Shown here piece by piece: positions 34,023 to 43,362 of a stretch of 64,000 nt of DNA. The notes below the pieces were generated by a model, which ran no database searches, was not told where the DNA came from, and worked only from the letters and a program-made list of their open reading frames with translations. The stretch comes from Ktedonospora formicarum (lineage in GTDB: Bacteria > Chloroflexota > Ktedonobacteria > Ktedonobacterales > Ktedonobacteraceae), in the NCBI RefSeq assembly GCF_016587355.1, contig NZ_BNJF01000001.1:1240001-1304000 (forward strand), in the 5' to 3' direction. Position numbers and translations under genes: made by a program. The stretch's first letter is position 1. Each line of letters opens with the position of its first letter.

Positions 34023-35075
34023 TCAAATGTTGTATGGGAGCACGCTTGCTCGTTTCACCAGATCGACATCAATAGTATGTGTTAAGCCAACAGCCTCAGG
34101 ACTGGCAATGCGAGCCATTAAGCTTTTAATCGCAGTGGCTCCCATAACCTCTTTATGCACACGAACTGTTGTCAGAGGAGGAGAGAGATGAGATGCAATA
34201 TCAACGTCATCAAAACCAACAATCGATATATCTTCAGGAACTCTACGCCCGAGTTCCCTCAACGATTGCATAGCATAATTAGCCGTTCCATCATTCACAC
34301 AGAAAAGAGCGCTAAAGGGAAGGCGAGAGTCAATAAGGCGCTTACAGGCCGCATATACATCATCGGCATTGCTAATATTGCAAAATTGTTGGAGCTCATT
34401 GTGGATTGGTAAATGAGCATCACTAAGCGCCGATAGATAGCCTTCTTTTCGACGCTCAAACGTATAAATGATGTTTTGACGCTGCGATACATAGCCACCC
34501 AGGAAGGCAATCTGGCAATGCCCCTCTTCAATCAAATATCCCACGGCTTCTTTCGTACCTTCAAAGTTAGCGGAAAGTACAGAATCGATATGTTGTCCCG
34601 GGATACGAACATAGTTATCGACGAGCACAAGAGGAACATTTGTTGCTTGAATTGTATGAACCATAGTGGAGTTGGCAGGTCCAACGAGCAGAATCCCATC
34701 AAGGTGCATCGCATGCAACTTACTGAGCAATTCATATTGTGGCATATTCAGGCTAACGCCACAATAGGTCACACGTATATCTGACTTGCGTGCCTCAATC
34801 TCCGCTCCATGAAGAATGTGTAACCAGAAGATATCAAGCGGGGGCTCATCCAGATCACTATAGGTCAGAAGAAAGCCAATTTCTTTGAGCGCTCGTTTTT
34901 TCTGGCGCGACGAAGAAGGGCTAGACTTAAAATAGCCCAGGTCAACCGCAACCTGGAGCACACGTTGACGCAACTCGTCTTTGATGTTGCTATGATTGTT
35001 TAGCACGCGAGAAACTGTGGCGATAGAAACCTCAGCCTCTTTGGCGATATCCTTCACTGTGACCAAGCGAGCCAT
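34023..35075 (-). CDS. LacI family transcriptional regulator
   Basis: 350 residues. The N-terminal helix-turn-helix and hinge (VTVKDIAKEAEVSIATVSRVLNN, then LGYFKSS) are typical of LacI/GalR. A periplasmic-binding-protein-like sugar sensor domain follows (LDGILLVGP, FLGGY, IVGFDDVDIASHLSPPLTTV). It is divergent from a sugar ABC importer and most likely represses it, with the sugar as inducer. Two LacI-type half-sites in the shared intergenic region support this. The last four codons overlap a non-coding frame only. A GAGGTGA SD precedes ATG 35075. Confidence 0.93.
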   Translation of the reverse strand: MARLVTVKDIAKEAEVSIATVSRVLNNHSNIKDELRQRVLQVAVDLGYFKSSPSSSRQKKRALKEIGFLLTYSDLDEPPLDIFWLHILHGAEIEARKSDIRVTYCGVSLNMPQYELLSKLHAMHLDGILLVGPANSTMVHTIQATNVPLVLVDNYVRIPGQHIDSVLSANFEGTKEAVGYLIEEGHCQIAFLGGYVSQRQNIIYTFERRKEGYLSALSDAHLPIHNELQQFCNISNADDVYAACKRLIDSRLPFSALFCVNDGTANYAMQSLRELGRRVPEDISIVGFDDVDIASHLSPPLTTVRVHKEVMGATAIKSLMARIASPEAVGLTHTIDVDLVKRASVLPYNI

Positions 35076-35331
35076 TTCACCTCACCTCACTGCTAGCTCA
35101 TAATGTAAAAAGAACAGAAAATTTACAAGGTTTTTCATAACATTTTTCTATTTATAAGTCAATAGTGGCCATCTTTAATAAATATCACAGACAATTTATC
35201 TTGAACACTATGCCATACTATACAACCAGAAATCTCTCTCAAGGCGCTTTTAAACAAGTTAAAAATCAGGTGACCATGCTTATAGATATAAATTTTTTTG
35301 TGCGCGATTTATCTCATCAATAAAGTAAATA

Positions 35332-35360
35332 TTGACTTTTACGTAAATCTTGGGTAATCT
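35332..35360 (+). promoter_or_regulatory. Promoter of the sugar ABC importer operon
   Basis: TTGACT (35332-35337), a 17-base spacer and TAATCT (35355-35360), about 220 bases before the first permease gene. A long leader follows. Confidence 0.6.
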
Positions 35361-35367
35361 TTTCAAA

Positions 35368-35382
35368 ATCAAGCGTTTCCAA
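35368..35382. promoter_or_regulatory. Putative LacI-family operator 1
   Basis: ATCAAGCGTTTCCAA lies 8 bases after the -10 box, placed to block transcription. The half-site ATCAAGCG recurs at operator 2 in the opposite orientation. Confidence 0.45.
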
Positions 35383-35461
35383 TGAGAAGACTCAGAGAAG
35401 ATTTGATATATACAATAAACGAAATGCTTGCTACACACAAAAGCACATATATCAATCTACT

Positions 35462-35475
35462 CATTAGCGCTTGAT
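35462..35475. promoter_or_regulatory. Putative LacI-family operator 2
   Basis: CATTAGCGCTTGAT, centred on AGCGCT, is the inverse of the operator 1 half-site and lies about 93 bases downstream of it. That would suit DNA looping by a tetramer or two dimers. Confidence 0.45.
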
Positions 35476-35579
35476 ACCCACGTTCTTTAAAAATGCTTTC
35501 GCGTAAGCAGAAAAGCAGGGAAGCCCTTTCTACAAGAAACTATGTTGTTTTTTACCTGGCGTAGAAGGAGGGTAACACA

Positions 35580-36554
35580 ATGGATGTGTCAAGCATTCAA
35601 GCGAAGGAAACGTCATCAAAGATCGAATCTGAGCACAAGAAAAGGGGACGAACGGGACGTGTAAAACAGCTAGAAGCACGGGAAGCGCGTAGCTTCTGGT
35701 TACTGATCTCCCCCTGGATTATAGGCTTTATTGCCTTTACTGGACTCCCCATCATTGCCTCCCTGTTCCTGAGTTTTACAGATTATACAGGGACGGCATT
35801 AGCACCAACCTTTACTGGTCTGGCAAACTATCAAGCCTTATTTGAAGATCCAGTCTATTTGAAATCGATTGGCGTTTCGACTTACTACACGATTCTCCTG
35901 GTACCGCTTTCAGTGGTCTGCTCCTTGCTCCTTGCACTCCTGCTCAATCAGCGAGTCCGCTTTCAGGGCATTTTTCGAACTATATTTTACATGCCCAGTT
36001 TCTTACCTGGAGTAGCGGTATCGCTGCTATGGGTCTGGATCTTGAGTCCAAACTTTGGTCTCGCGAACTACATCCTTAATCTTTTGCATCTTCCCTCTTC
36101 GCTCTGGTTACAGGATGAGAACACCGTCATTCCATCATTCGTTCTGATGGCGCTATGGTCTATTGGCGGTCCAATGGTCGTCTTCCTTGCATCCTTACAA
36201 GGCATCCCATCTGAATTGTATGAAGCCGCCGCACTCGATGGCTCAAACGGTTGGCATAAATTTATCTCGATCACCGTCCCCATGCTGAGCCCCGCGATCC
36301 TCTTGAATTTGATAACCAGTGTGATCGCGGCCTTCCAAATCTTCGTTCCAGCCTACGTTGTCAGCAATAGCGGCAGCGGGGTTGGACCAAACTACTCGGC
36401 CCAGTTCTATGTCCTTTACCTCTTTAATAACGCATTCCAATACTTCAAGTTTGGCTATGCAGCCGCGCAGGCATTGATCCTGTTTATTATCATCCTGCTC
36501 CTAACCATTTTGTTGCTGTGGGGCAGTCGCCGTTTCGTGTACTACGAATCATAG
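35580..36554 (+). CDS. Sugar ABC transporter permease (MalF/UgpA type)
   Basis: 324 residues with six membrane helices after a 40-residue charged N-terminus. The cytoplasmic EAA loop (YEAAALDGSNGWHKFISITVPML) that docks the ATPase is intact. First gene of a three-gene carbohydrate importer (CUT1 family), with a GAAGGAGGG SD. No ATP-binding gene is in the operon, so a shared MsmK-like ATPase encoded elsewhere is likely. It is probably repressed by the divergent LacI regulator. Confidence 0.93.
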   Translation: MDVSSIQAKETSSKIESEHKKRGRTGRVKQLEAREARSFWLLISPWIIGFIAFTGLPIIASLFLSFTDYTGTALAPTFTGLANYQALFEDPVYLKSIGVSTYYTILLVPLSVVCSLLLALLLNQRVRFQGIFRTIFYMPSFLPGVAVSLLWVWILSPNFGLANYILNLLHLPSSLWLQDENTVIPSFVLMALWSIGGPMVVFLASLQGIPSELYEAAALDGSNGWHKFISITVPMLSPAILLNLITSVIAAFQIFVPAYVVSNSGSGVGPNYSAQFYVLYLFNNAFQYFKFGYAAAQALILFIIILLLTILLLWGSRRFVYYES

Positions 36555-36664
36555 GCAAGCAGTAATAGACAGCATATAAGCTAGATGTGCGAAAACCTAT
36601 GCAGCCAGTGTAATGCGCATCTAGTTTTTCAAGAGGTAGTAACGAAGGAGAAAGCAATAGAGCT

Positions 36665-37567
36665 ATGGCGATCCAGACAAACATCAATACACAACGAGCG
36701 GAACATCCAGCCAGGGCAATCCAGGCCTGGAATCGGCGGATAGGAAAAACAGTTGTTTACATTTTACTGGTCCTACTGAGTATTATCTTCGCGGGACCAC
36801 TCCTATGGATGCTCTCAACATCCCTTAAGTCGCTGGCAGATGTTAGCGTCTTTCCTCCTATTATTTTCCCGAATCCGCCTTTGTGGTCAAACTTTGTGAC
36901 CGCTTTGACGCAAGTTCCTGTGTTTCAATTCATGGGCAACTCAGTTGCCTACTGCATCCTGGCCCTGATAGGCGATCTCCTTTCATCGTCGCTGGTAGCT
37001 TATGCCTTTGCACATGTACGCTTCCGCTATCGGGAGATCGTCTTTGTGTGTGTGCTGGCAACCATGATGGTTCCCTATGAAATATTGATTATCCCTCAGT
37101 TCCTCACATTTAGATCGTTAGGCTGGATTGACACCTACCTCCCCTTGATTGTGCCTACATTCTTTGGGAGCCCCTACCTGATTTTCTTGCTACGGCAAGC
37201 ATTCCGTTCTCTCCCGCGTGAACTGATTGAGGCCGCCAAACTGGATGGCGCGAATCATCTCACTATCTGGTGGCGCATCGTCCTGCCGCTCTCGAAGCCT
37301 GCGCTAGCGGCTGTCGCCATCTTTTCCTTCATATTCCATTGGAACGACCTGACTGGCCCATTGATCTACCTCAATACAAATGAAAAGTATCCAATCAGCC
37401 TCGGACTGACCCAGTATACGGCCAGCCTGGGACAAACCCAGTGGAACATGCTCATGGCGGCATCTCTTGTCGCGATTATTCCCTGTATCGTTGTCTTCTT
37501 CTTCTCCCAGCGCTATATGGTGCAGGGTATTGTCGTAGCGCGTGTCAAGACAGATGAGAGAGGATGA
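36665..37567 (+). CDS. Sugar ABC transporter permease (MalG/UgpE type)
   Basis: 300 residues and six membrane helices. The EAA loop is IEAAKLDGANHLTIWWRIVLPL. It is the partner of the preceding permease, 110 bases downstream, with a GAAGGAG SD. Its stop overlaps an ATG of the next reading frame (ATGA), so the binding protein may be translationally coupled. The N-terminal 25 residues are polar, then the first helix begins. Confidence 0.93.
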   Translation: MAIQTNINTQRAEHPARAIQAWNRRIGKTVVYILLVLLSIIFAGPLLWMLSTSLKSLADVSVFPPIIFPNPPLWSNFVTALTQVPVFQFMGNSVAYCILALIGDLLSSSLVAYAFAHVRFRYREIVFVCVLATMMVPYEILIIPQFLTFRSLGWIDTYLPLIVPTFFGSPYLIFLLRQAFRSLPRELIEAAKLDGANHLTIWWRIVLPLSKPALAAVAIFSFIFHWNDLTGPLIYLNTNEKYPISLGLTQYTASLGQTQWNMLMAASLVAIIPCIVVFFFSQRYMVQGIVVARVKTDERG

Positions 37568-37638
37568 GGAACATGCGTCAGCAGCTTATGTACAGACCTG
37601 AGAAGCATATCTCCAGTACAACAAAACAAGGTAGGCAT

Positions 37639-38997
37639 ATGAGCAAAGCGTTAAGGGAAACGCTCGTATTGGCGATGCTACTATCGGCCCTTGCACTGAT
37701 TTTTAGCAGTTGCAGCGTGCTGGGCATAGGTGCAGAAAGTTTCTCGGGGAAGACAACTATCAACTGGCTGGTTCGAGCGGACCCTCAGAACAATCCCTGG
37801 GAATATCAGGTGGTCAAAGAATTTGAGGCTAGCCATCCCAATATTCACGTCCAAATAGTCATCTCGCCAGGAAGCGCCAATTACGATCAAAAGAATGAAA
37901 CGATGTCTGTGGGTTTTGTGCCTGCCGATGTCTACTCAACCTGGGGCAATAATAGCTGGGCGGATAATGTGTACAGAGGATTTGCCGCAGACCTGACGCC
38001 ATTTATCAATGCTTCTCATTTCTCTTTTGAGGGCATGGATAAAAAGCTATTGGACCAGTACAGCGTCAAGGGTCATGTCTATGCCATCCCCTTTGCGACT
38101 GGCGGCAGCTATATCTTCTACAATGTAGACATGTTGAAGAAGGCGAATTTACCTACGCCTCCTACTAACTGGGATGACCCCAACTGGAACCTGGATACCG
38201 CACTAAAATATGCCAAAGCTCTTTCGACACCCGACGCTCCACTTACCCAACGCGAATACGGCTTGAGCGATGATTTGTGGCCGGAGAACGCGACTTCGCT
38301 CCTCTTTGGAGGGGACATCTTCCCGCAATCAGCCTATAAAACAGGTGTCATCGATTCTGTGACCGCGAACAGTCCAGAGGTTATACAGGCCGAGCAGTTC
38401 AAGCAAGATCTGATTTACAAGTACAAATACATGCCCAACCCCGCGGATGCATCTGTGCTCAACGGCTTTCTCAGCGGCAAAGTAGGCATGACAATGAACG
38501 GTGTCTGGGGCTTCTGGTCCTACCAATCCGTCAAGTTCCAATGGGCAGCGGCTCCCCTGCCAACGATCAAGACGAACACAAATGTTCTCTTTACTGATCC
38601 CTGGATGATGTCAAAGAACACTCATCATCCCCAGGAATCCTGGGAGTTCATTCAGTGGTTATGTAGTCCAGAACATGGCGCTAAATCGTATATGGAATCA
38701 TCTGGTGCGATTCCCCCCTGGAGCCAGTTGATACCAGCATGGGCAGCCAAGACACATAAGATTATGCCATCACTGAGTGAACAGCAGTTAATTGAACTTG
38801 CTCAGGGGTCATTAGCACATGGGCAGGAATCTATCAATCATCTAGCTATCAGCTATGGACAGTATGATAGCGCGATTGGGACCATTACATCCGCAGCCTT
38901 CGCCAGCAACAAACCGGTGCCAGCGACACTTGATCAACTTCAGCAGCAACTGCAATCTACCATCAAGCAAGTTGGCCCTCTCAGGCCATTACAATAA
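37639..38997 (+). CDS. Extracellular solute-binding lipoprotein (family 1, sugar)
   Basis: About 452 residues. It has a lipoprotein signal (LLSALALIFSSCS, lipidated Cys near 25 of this start) and the family 1 fold: PADVYSTWGNNSWADNV, AIPFATGGSYIFYNVDML, GVWGFWSYQSVKF and DPWMMSKNTHHPQESWEFIQWL. It binds the sugar outside the membrane and delivers it to the two permeases. I chose ATG 37639 with AAGGTAGG upstream. ATG 37564, overlapping the previous stop as ATGA, would add 25 residues to the signal region and cannot be excluded. The exact sugar is unknown. Confidence 0.93.
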   Translation: MSKALRETLVLAMLLSALALIFSSCSVLGIGAESFSGKTTINWLVRADPQNNPWEYQVVKEFEASHPNIHVQIVISPGSANYDQKNETMSVGFVPADVYSTWGNNSWADNVYRGFAADLTPFINASHFSFEGMDKKLLDQYSVKGHVYAIPFATGGSYIFYNVDMLKKANLPTPPTNWDDPNWNLDTALKYAKALSTPDAPLTQREYGLSDDLWPENATSLLFGGDIFPQSAYKTGVIDSVTANSPEVIQAEQFKQDLIYKYKYMPNPADASVLNGFLSGKVGMTMNGVWGFWSYQSVKFQWAAAPLPTIKTNTNVLFTDPWMMSKNTHHPQESWEFIQWLCSPEHGAKSYMESSGAIPPWSQLIPAWAAKTHKIMPSLSEQQLIELAQGSLAHGQESINHLAISYGQYDSAIGTITSAAFASNKPVPATLDQLQQQLQSTIKQVGPLRPLQ

Positions 38998-39017
38998 CGT
39001 ATTGAATTGCACGAAAA

Positions 39018-39056
39018 GAGGATTCAGGCCCATAAACCTGAATCCTCTCTTTATTT
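39018..39056 (+). terminator. Rho-independent terminator of the sugar importer operon
   Basis: An 11-bp perfect stem (GAGGATTCAGG) with an 8-base loop, then TCTTTATTT. It lies 20 bases after the binding-protein stop. Confidence 0.8.
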
Positions 39057-39109
39057 CCTGAGCGCCACAGATGCGAACAGGAGAAGCTCGGGATACTAGC
39101 TATTACAGG

Positions 39110-39484
39110 CTATTCGCCCTCACCTAACAGGGATTGCAACAATTGCGCCAACTTGCCCTGCTGTATCTTTTGAATAAAATCTGTGTGCTTCTGGACCGCC
39201 TCATCTACAGTTTTGCTGCTAGCTTCCGCGAGCACCAAACGGATCAAGGTGAGGTAGCCACCTTGCTGGGGATAAATAGCCGTTATGTAGCCACGCCCCA
39301 TCCGCTGATCGTTAAAGGTGGCAACCACATAGCGCTTACCATTAGGAGCGGGCGCGCTATGACGCGCCACATCTAGCGTTTGCAAACGCACTGGTGAGGC
39401 CCCTGGTATAACAAGCTCACGCGACGCTTCTTCCACGATTGGGATAAGCGTCTGCTCGCTATTCTCCGCTGTTTCTAAGGACAT
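39110..39484 (-). CDS. Conserved-looking hypothetical protein
   Basis: 124 residues, no family recognised and no membrane segment. A mixed alpha/beta core seems likely: RYVVATFNDQRMGRGYITAIYP, then a strand YLTLIRLVLAE, then a long C-terminal helix (KTVDEAVQKHTDFIQKIQQG, ending LLQSLLGEGE). An AGGAGGG SD lies before ATG 39484. It sits downstream of the moxR-DUF58-transglutaminase operon on the same strand, with a hairpin between, and is convergent with the sugar importer. Confidence 0.65.
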   Translation of the reverse strand: MSLETAENSEQTLIPIVEEASRELVIPGASPVRLQTLDVARHSAPAPNGKRYVVATFNDQRMGRGYITAIYPQQGGYLTLIRLVLAEASSKTVDEAVQKHTDFIQKIQQGKLAQLLQSLLGEGE

Positions 39485-39515
39485 TGCGAACCCTCCTGCA
39501 TCAAAAACCCATAGC

Positions 39516-39563
39516 GATGCGGCCTGTCGCTAGCGTCTCTCGTCGTTACTAACAGACCGCATC
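39516..39563 (-). terminator. Hairpin after the transglutaminase operon
   Basis: GATGCGG plus CTGT pairs with ACAG plus CCGCATC (11 pairs, one mismatch) around a 24-base loop. It lies between the transglutaminase stop and the small hypothetical gene. No T run, so terminator or leader structure are both possible. Confidence 0.4.
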
Positions 39564-39667
39564 CTCTAGTGTATGCAAACTACTCCATCAGGTCAAGCTT
39601 TCTGTACAGATGGTCCCATCTAGCCAGCAAAGAGACAAGAACAAGCAACTCAGAAAGTGCTACAGGT

Positions 39668-42136
39668 TTATAGATCCTCGTAAAGCATCTTTTGTTGTTT
39701 ACGTTGCTGTTTATAGCTCTGCCAGAGGTACGCAAGGCGACGTGGTCCCCAACGCAGGAAGTAGGGATGACGTGCGAGGTAGAGGAAGAGCCTGGGTTGA
39801 AGCTTGCGCCACAGACCCGGCACATCTTCAAGATCCCCATTGCACCCAGGATGCTCTTTATCCTCCGGGCTAGCCCAGCGCTCACGAGTATAGATATCCC
39901 CCAGACGCTTCAGCGTTTCAGACTCAACTGACGCAGCCTCGGCCAACGTCGCCATATACTCATTGGGAGTTAAGGCAGGTCGAAGCTGAATACCAGCCCA
40001 ACCAGCTAGCAGACAGATGCGGCCATAAACCTGGCTGGTTACGCTTAGATTTCTGAAGAGCTTACGCCACCATAGGCTAAAGACAACCGCGCCAAAGATC
40101 AAGCATAAAATCAGGCTTCCCATGGCAATACTTACGGAGCGCCCCAGGTTAGGACCAGTCGTGTTATCACCAGCCGAACTATTGTCAAGCGGATCATTAG
40201 AGCCTAGCCTGTTCTGATGATTCTCTCCATTGGTATTGTTTGGATTATTCGGTCCTCCCGTTGGCGTAGTTGAGGGATCGTTTCCATTACCAGTTGTTGT
40301 AGGCAAAGGGCGAGAGAAGACAGAGAATGATTGCGAGGGTTCAAAGTTGATCCAACCGTAGCCCGCAAAGTACACCTGTGTCCAGGCATGCGCATCGACG
40401 CCATGCACAGCACGCTGATGCGTCTTATTGTCGTACTGCCCATTCGTATACCCGGTTACAACGCGCGCTGGGATACCTTGCGTTCGAGCCATAATTGCCA
40501 TCGCTGAGGCAAAGTAGTTACAGAAGCCTCGATTACCACTACGGAAGAGAAACCAGGACACCCCTTCCTCATGTGGAGGCTTCTGGATATCAAGATCGTA
40601 CGAATAGTGTACGCGTAGATAGGTCTCAAGCGCGACGACTTTATCGTACATCGTCTTCTTATCTTTGGTTATATTCTTCGCCAGGCTGGCAATATCTGAA
40701 TCAAGGCCGCGCGGCAGTTGAGTATAAGCGTTCAGAATATCGGGATCAAAAGCATCTGGAGAGATCGTTCCCTTTGAGTTGACATAGTGAGTTGCATCGA
40801 CAGGCATAGGTACCCGACGCAACGAATCTTCATCAGCATTCGAGACACTCGAAGTAACTGTATAAGAACTGCCACTGGTCTGGAATCCATTTTGTGCCAG
40901 CCACGCTGTTGGCTCGCTGGTTTGCTGGCTCTGCAAGATCGAGGAAGGCAAACTCACTGAGGTAATTTCTGACGCCCCAAAAAGATATGGATATTGGAGC
41001 GCAGGCTGGTTCACGACCGTGATCTTCTGCTTCACTTGCTTGGTCTTGAGCGCAGGCGTCGGCTGTGTCTCACCAACACGTACGGTTCGGTTCGAAGTTG
41101 GGCTTACTGACCACCCGCTCACCGAATAAGTATCGAAGCTCACCGATTGAATATACTGACTTCCATCGTCACTCTGGACCATAAAGACGAGCTCATTGTT
41201 CAGATTAGGATTGCCGCCGAGAGAGAGAGTATCGCGGAAGCTACCTCGATTGGCGGCATTCACACCGCCATTGACAGAAATGATACGGTTCCATGTGTTC
41301 TGCAATTGGACCCACGGATTATTATCAGTGCTCCAGACCTGTGCAGCCGTGGCATCTGTGTACCCATAGGGAAGCACCCAGGAAAGTATCAGAATACCAA
41401 TTGAGATCAGAGAACCTGCCTGCATAATATCCCAGCTCAAGTCCTCCGAGTAGCGTAGCCCCTGCCGATTCCAGCGCTTGATCGATTCAGTGAGATTAAA
41501 GCGCAATACCAACAGTAGTGATGCCAGAAGAAAGACAATGAGAAAGATAATATATCCATTAGCGGCATTACTGAGATTGATAAGCAACACTACGGCATTG
41601 GCAATAATCATCAACCAGGGGCTACGTGTACGATATACTAGCCAGGCACTTGTATATGCCAGCACAAAACCAAGCATCACGATGAAGAGCAGGAAGATCG
41701 CGTCATCGTTGCCAAATCCGCCATGCTGGATAGTATATAGCCAGTCGGAGACCCCTTGAGCTAACGTCTGCACATTCCCCTGATAGAAGGCTCCTGCGGT
41801 CTGCCAGAAAGAAATCAAGACGCCAAAAGCGATAATCCCTACATGTAACAATACACTTGGAAAGCGTCGTTGCTTGGCAGAAAGCACACCTCCGACCAAC
41901 CCCAACAGGGTCGTCAGTGAAAGAATATTTAGATGCTCCACCCAACCAACAGCCTGCACACACCAGATTGTGCTATAGACTACTGCCGCGACCAGCAAGA
42001 GTGAAAGCCACCCCTCCTCAAGTCCTAAGCGTAGCGCAATAGGTCCTTCGGGTTTATCCTTTTTCTTGCGGCCTCGCCCCTCATTGGGCGAGCGAGAGAT
42101 GACCTTGAGCAATCTATCAACCGCAGCATCTTGCAT
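39668..42136 (-). CDS. Membrane-anchored transglutaminase-like protein (TgpA/DUF3488 type)
   Basis: 822 residues. Several N-terminal membrane helices (about 25-255) precede an extracellular region and a transglutaminase core. Cys539 sits in RGFCNYFASAMAIMAR and His583 in DAHAWTQVYF. The third position reads NFEPS, with Glu where Asp is usual. A Pro/Asn/Gly-rich linker, one more helix near 665-690 and a DUF4129-like C-terminus follow. It is last in the moxR-DUF58-tgpA operon, 5 bases after DUF58, with a GGAGG SD. Such proteins may process or crosslink envelope proteins; the true substrate is not known. Confidence 0.88.
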   Translation of the reverse strand: MQDAAVDRLLKVISRSPNEGRGRKKKDKPEGPIALRLGLEEGWLSLLLVAAVVYSTIWCVQAVGWVEHLNILSLTTLLGLVGGVLSAKQRRFPSVLLHVGIIAFGVLISFWQTAGAFYQGNVQTLAQGVSDWLYTIQHGGFGNDDAIFLLFIVMLGFVLAYTSAWLVYRTRSPWLMIIANAVVLLINLSNAANGYIIFLIVFLLASLLLVLRFNLTESIKRWNRQGLRYSEDLSWDIMQAGSLISIGILILSWVLPYGYTDATAAQVWSTDNNPWVQLQNTWNRIISVNGGVNAANRGSFRDTLSLGGNPNLNNELVFMVQSDDGSQYIQSVSFDTYSVSGWSVSPTSNRTVRVGETQPTPALKTKQVKQKITVVNQPALQYPYLFGASEITSVSLPSSILQSQQTSEPTAWLAQNGFQTSGSSYTVTSSVSNADEDSLRRVPMPVDATHYVNSKGTISPDAFDPDILNAYTQLPRGLDSDIASLAKNITKDKKTMYDKVVALETYLRVHYSYDLDIQKPPHEEGVSWFLFRSGNRGFCNYFASAMAIMARTQGIPARVVTGYTNGQYDNKTHQRAVHGVDAHAWTQVYFAGYGWINFEPSQSFSVFSRPLPTTTGNGNDPSTTPTGGPNNPNNTNGENHQNRLGSNDPLDNSSAGDNTTGPNLGRSVSIAMGSLILCLIFGAVVFSLWWRKLFRNLSVTSQVYGRICLLAGWAGIQLRPALTPNEYMATLAEAASVESETLKRLGDIYTRERWASPEDKEHPGCNGDLEDVPGLWRKLQPRLFLYLARHPYFLRWGPRRLAYLWQSYKQQRKQQKMLYEDL

Positions 42137-42141
42137 GACAC

Positions 42142-43359
42142 TTACCTCCGTTGTGCGTAGCGCGCTTCAGGGCCACTTTCCAGAATAGGAGTTAGAGGAT
42201 CTTGACTACGTACATGCAATACAGGGATTCCAGCGCCTTCAAGTAAGGCCAGACTATCTTCGTCTGAAAGCAGCCCTTCTTCAAAAGAGGCGGCATCCAG
42301 GCCAATCACGGCAACCTGCACGCCGCGTCGCTGTAACTGTTGCGCTCCCGCGTGCCAATCGCGAGAATTAGAGGGTGTAATGACAATCGCCGCCATGTTG
42401 CGCCCAAGATGAAATGCATCCAGGGCCAGCGCCTCTTTTAAGTCAGGTCCTGGACCTGAACGCACAACCGCTAACAACTCTAGCACACGCTCGATCTGCC
42501 TATCGCCTCGATCCATAGTAAGTATCTCGCGCCGCTCGCCATTCACAATCATTCCCACCGAGAGGTCCTGGCGCAACAGATGCACAGCGATGGTTGCAGC
42601 AATAGTGACGGCATATTCTTCAGTGGAATCTTCATCTTCGCCAGCCTGAACACTCTCATTCAGATCGACAAAGATCCAGACATCCACAGCCGGATCAAGA
42701 TCAAACTCTTTGACCATCAATTTGTTATGACGTGCGCTTGAACGCCAGTGAATACGGCTCAGAGCATCACCCGCAATATATTCACGAATGGATGTTGCAT
42801 TTGTCGTCGTTTGCAAAGCGCGTCGAGAAGTCTTACCTCGCCCTGGCAAGCCGCCAGAGAAGAGAGCAAATTGCGTAATAGGCAACACCCGTGGCAAGAC
42901 TAACAATTCATTTGACGCTGAGAGCGTAAGGCGCCTTCTGAAGAGACCAAAGGGATCACCGCTGATAGCACTGACCGGTCCTAGTTGAAAGCGACCACGC
43001 TGGCGACATGGAGTGCGCACACGCCACATAGCCCGCTTCCGCCCTCCCATGCTAGCAACATAGCCCGCGCGATGACCCGGCAGGGTAGAGCCATCAACAA
43101 TTTGGACCCAGAGCTTAGGAAGCACTCCGAGATTATCCAACATCAGTCGCTCTTCAAAAACCTCACCTACCTGGACCCGTCCGCCAGTACTTGAGCGGCG
43201 AAAGATCAGCTTGCGAACGCTATAGCGTGCCCAGAGCCACGATAAGGTAAAGAGCACCAGTAGAACATAGGTAAGCACATACAAATCATGCCAACCGCTA
43301 CTAACCGCGAAGAAGGCCAGTACTGCCAGGAGTAATAGAGCTTGCCAGGGACGTAGCAT
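42142..43359 (-). CDS. DUF58 domain protein
   Basis: 405 residues. Two N-terminal membrane helices (about 5-45) precede a beta-rich stretch. The DUF58/VWA-like domain carries the diagnostic block IREYIAGDALSRIHWRSSARHNKLMVKEFD (near 188-218) and DVWIFVDLNES. DUF58 proteins are always found beside MoxR ATPases and are thought to be assembled or activated by them. It lies 3 bases after moxR and 5 bases before the transglutaminase gene. Confidence 0.92.
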   Translation of the reverse strand: MLRPWQALLLLAVLAFFAVSSGWHDLYVLTYVLLVLFTLSWLWARYSVRKLIFRRSSTGGRVQVGEVFEERLMLDNLGVLPKLWVQIVDGSTLPGHRAGYVASMGGRKRAMWRVRTPCRQRGRFQLGPVSAISGDPFGLFRRRLTLSASNELLVLPRVLPITQFALFSGGLPGRGKTSRRALQTTTNATSIREYIAGDALSRIHWRSSARHNKLMVKEFDLDPAVDVWIFVDLNESVQAGEDEDSTEEYAVTIAATIAVHLLRQDLSVGMIVNGERREILTMDRGDRQIERVLELLAVVRSGPGPDLKEALALDAFHLGRNMAAIVITPSNSRDWHAGAQQLQRRGVQVAVIGLDAASFEEGLLSDEDSLALLEGAGIPVLHVRSQDPLTPILESGPEARYAQRR

Positions 43360-43362
43360 ATG

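Larger units (their letters stand above)
35076..35579. other. Divergent control region between the LacI regulator and the sugar importer
   Basis: 504 AT-rich bases. It holds the importer promoter (35332-35360) and two operator-like sites just downstream of it. The part next to the regulator gene has A/T tracts but no clear promoter on the minus strand. No other gene is seen. Confidence 0.6.

Noticed and set aside
33730..34026. 98-codon minus-strand frame after the lacI-type gene
   Set aside because: It covers the strong TTGACA/TATACT promoter and the structured leader, and has no SD.
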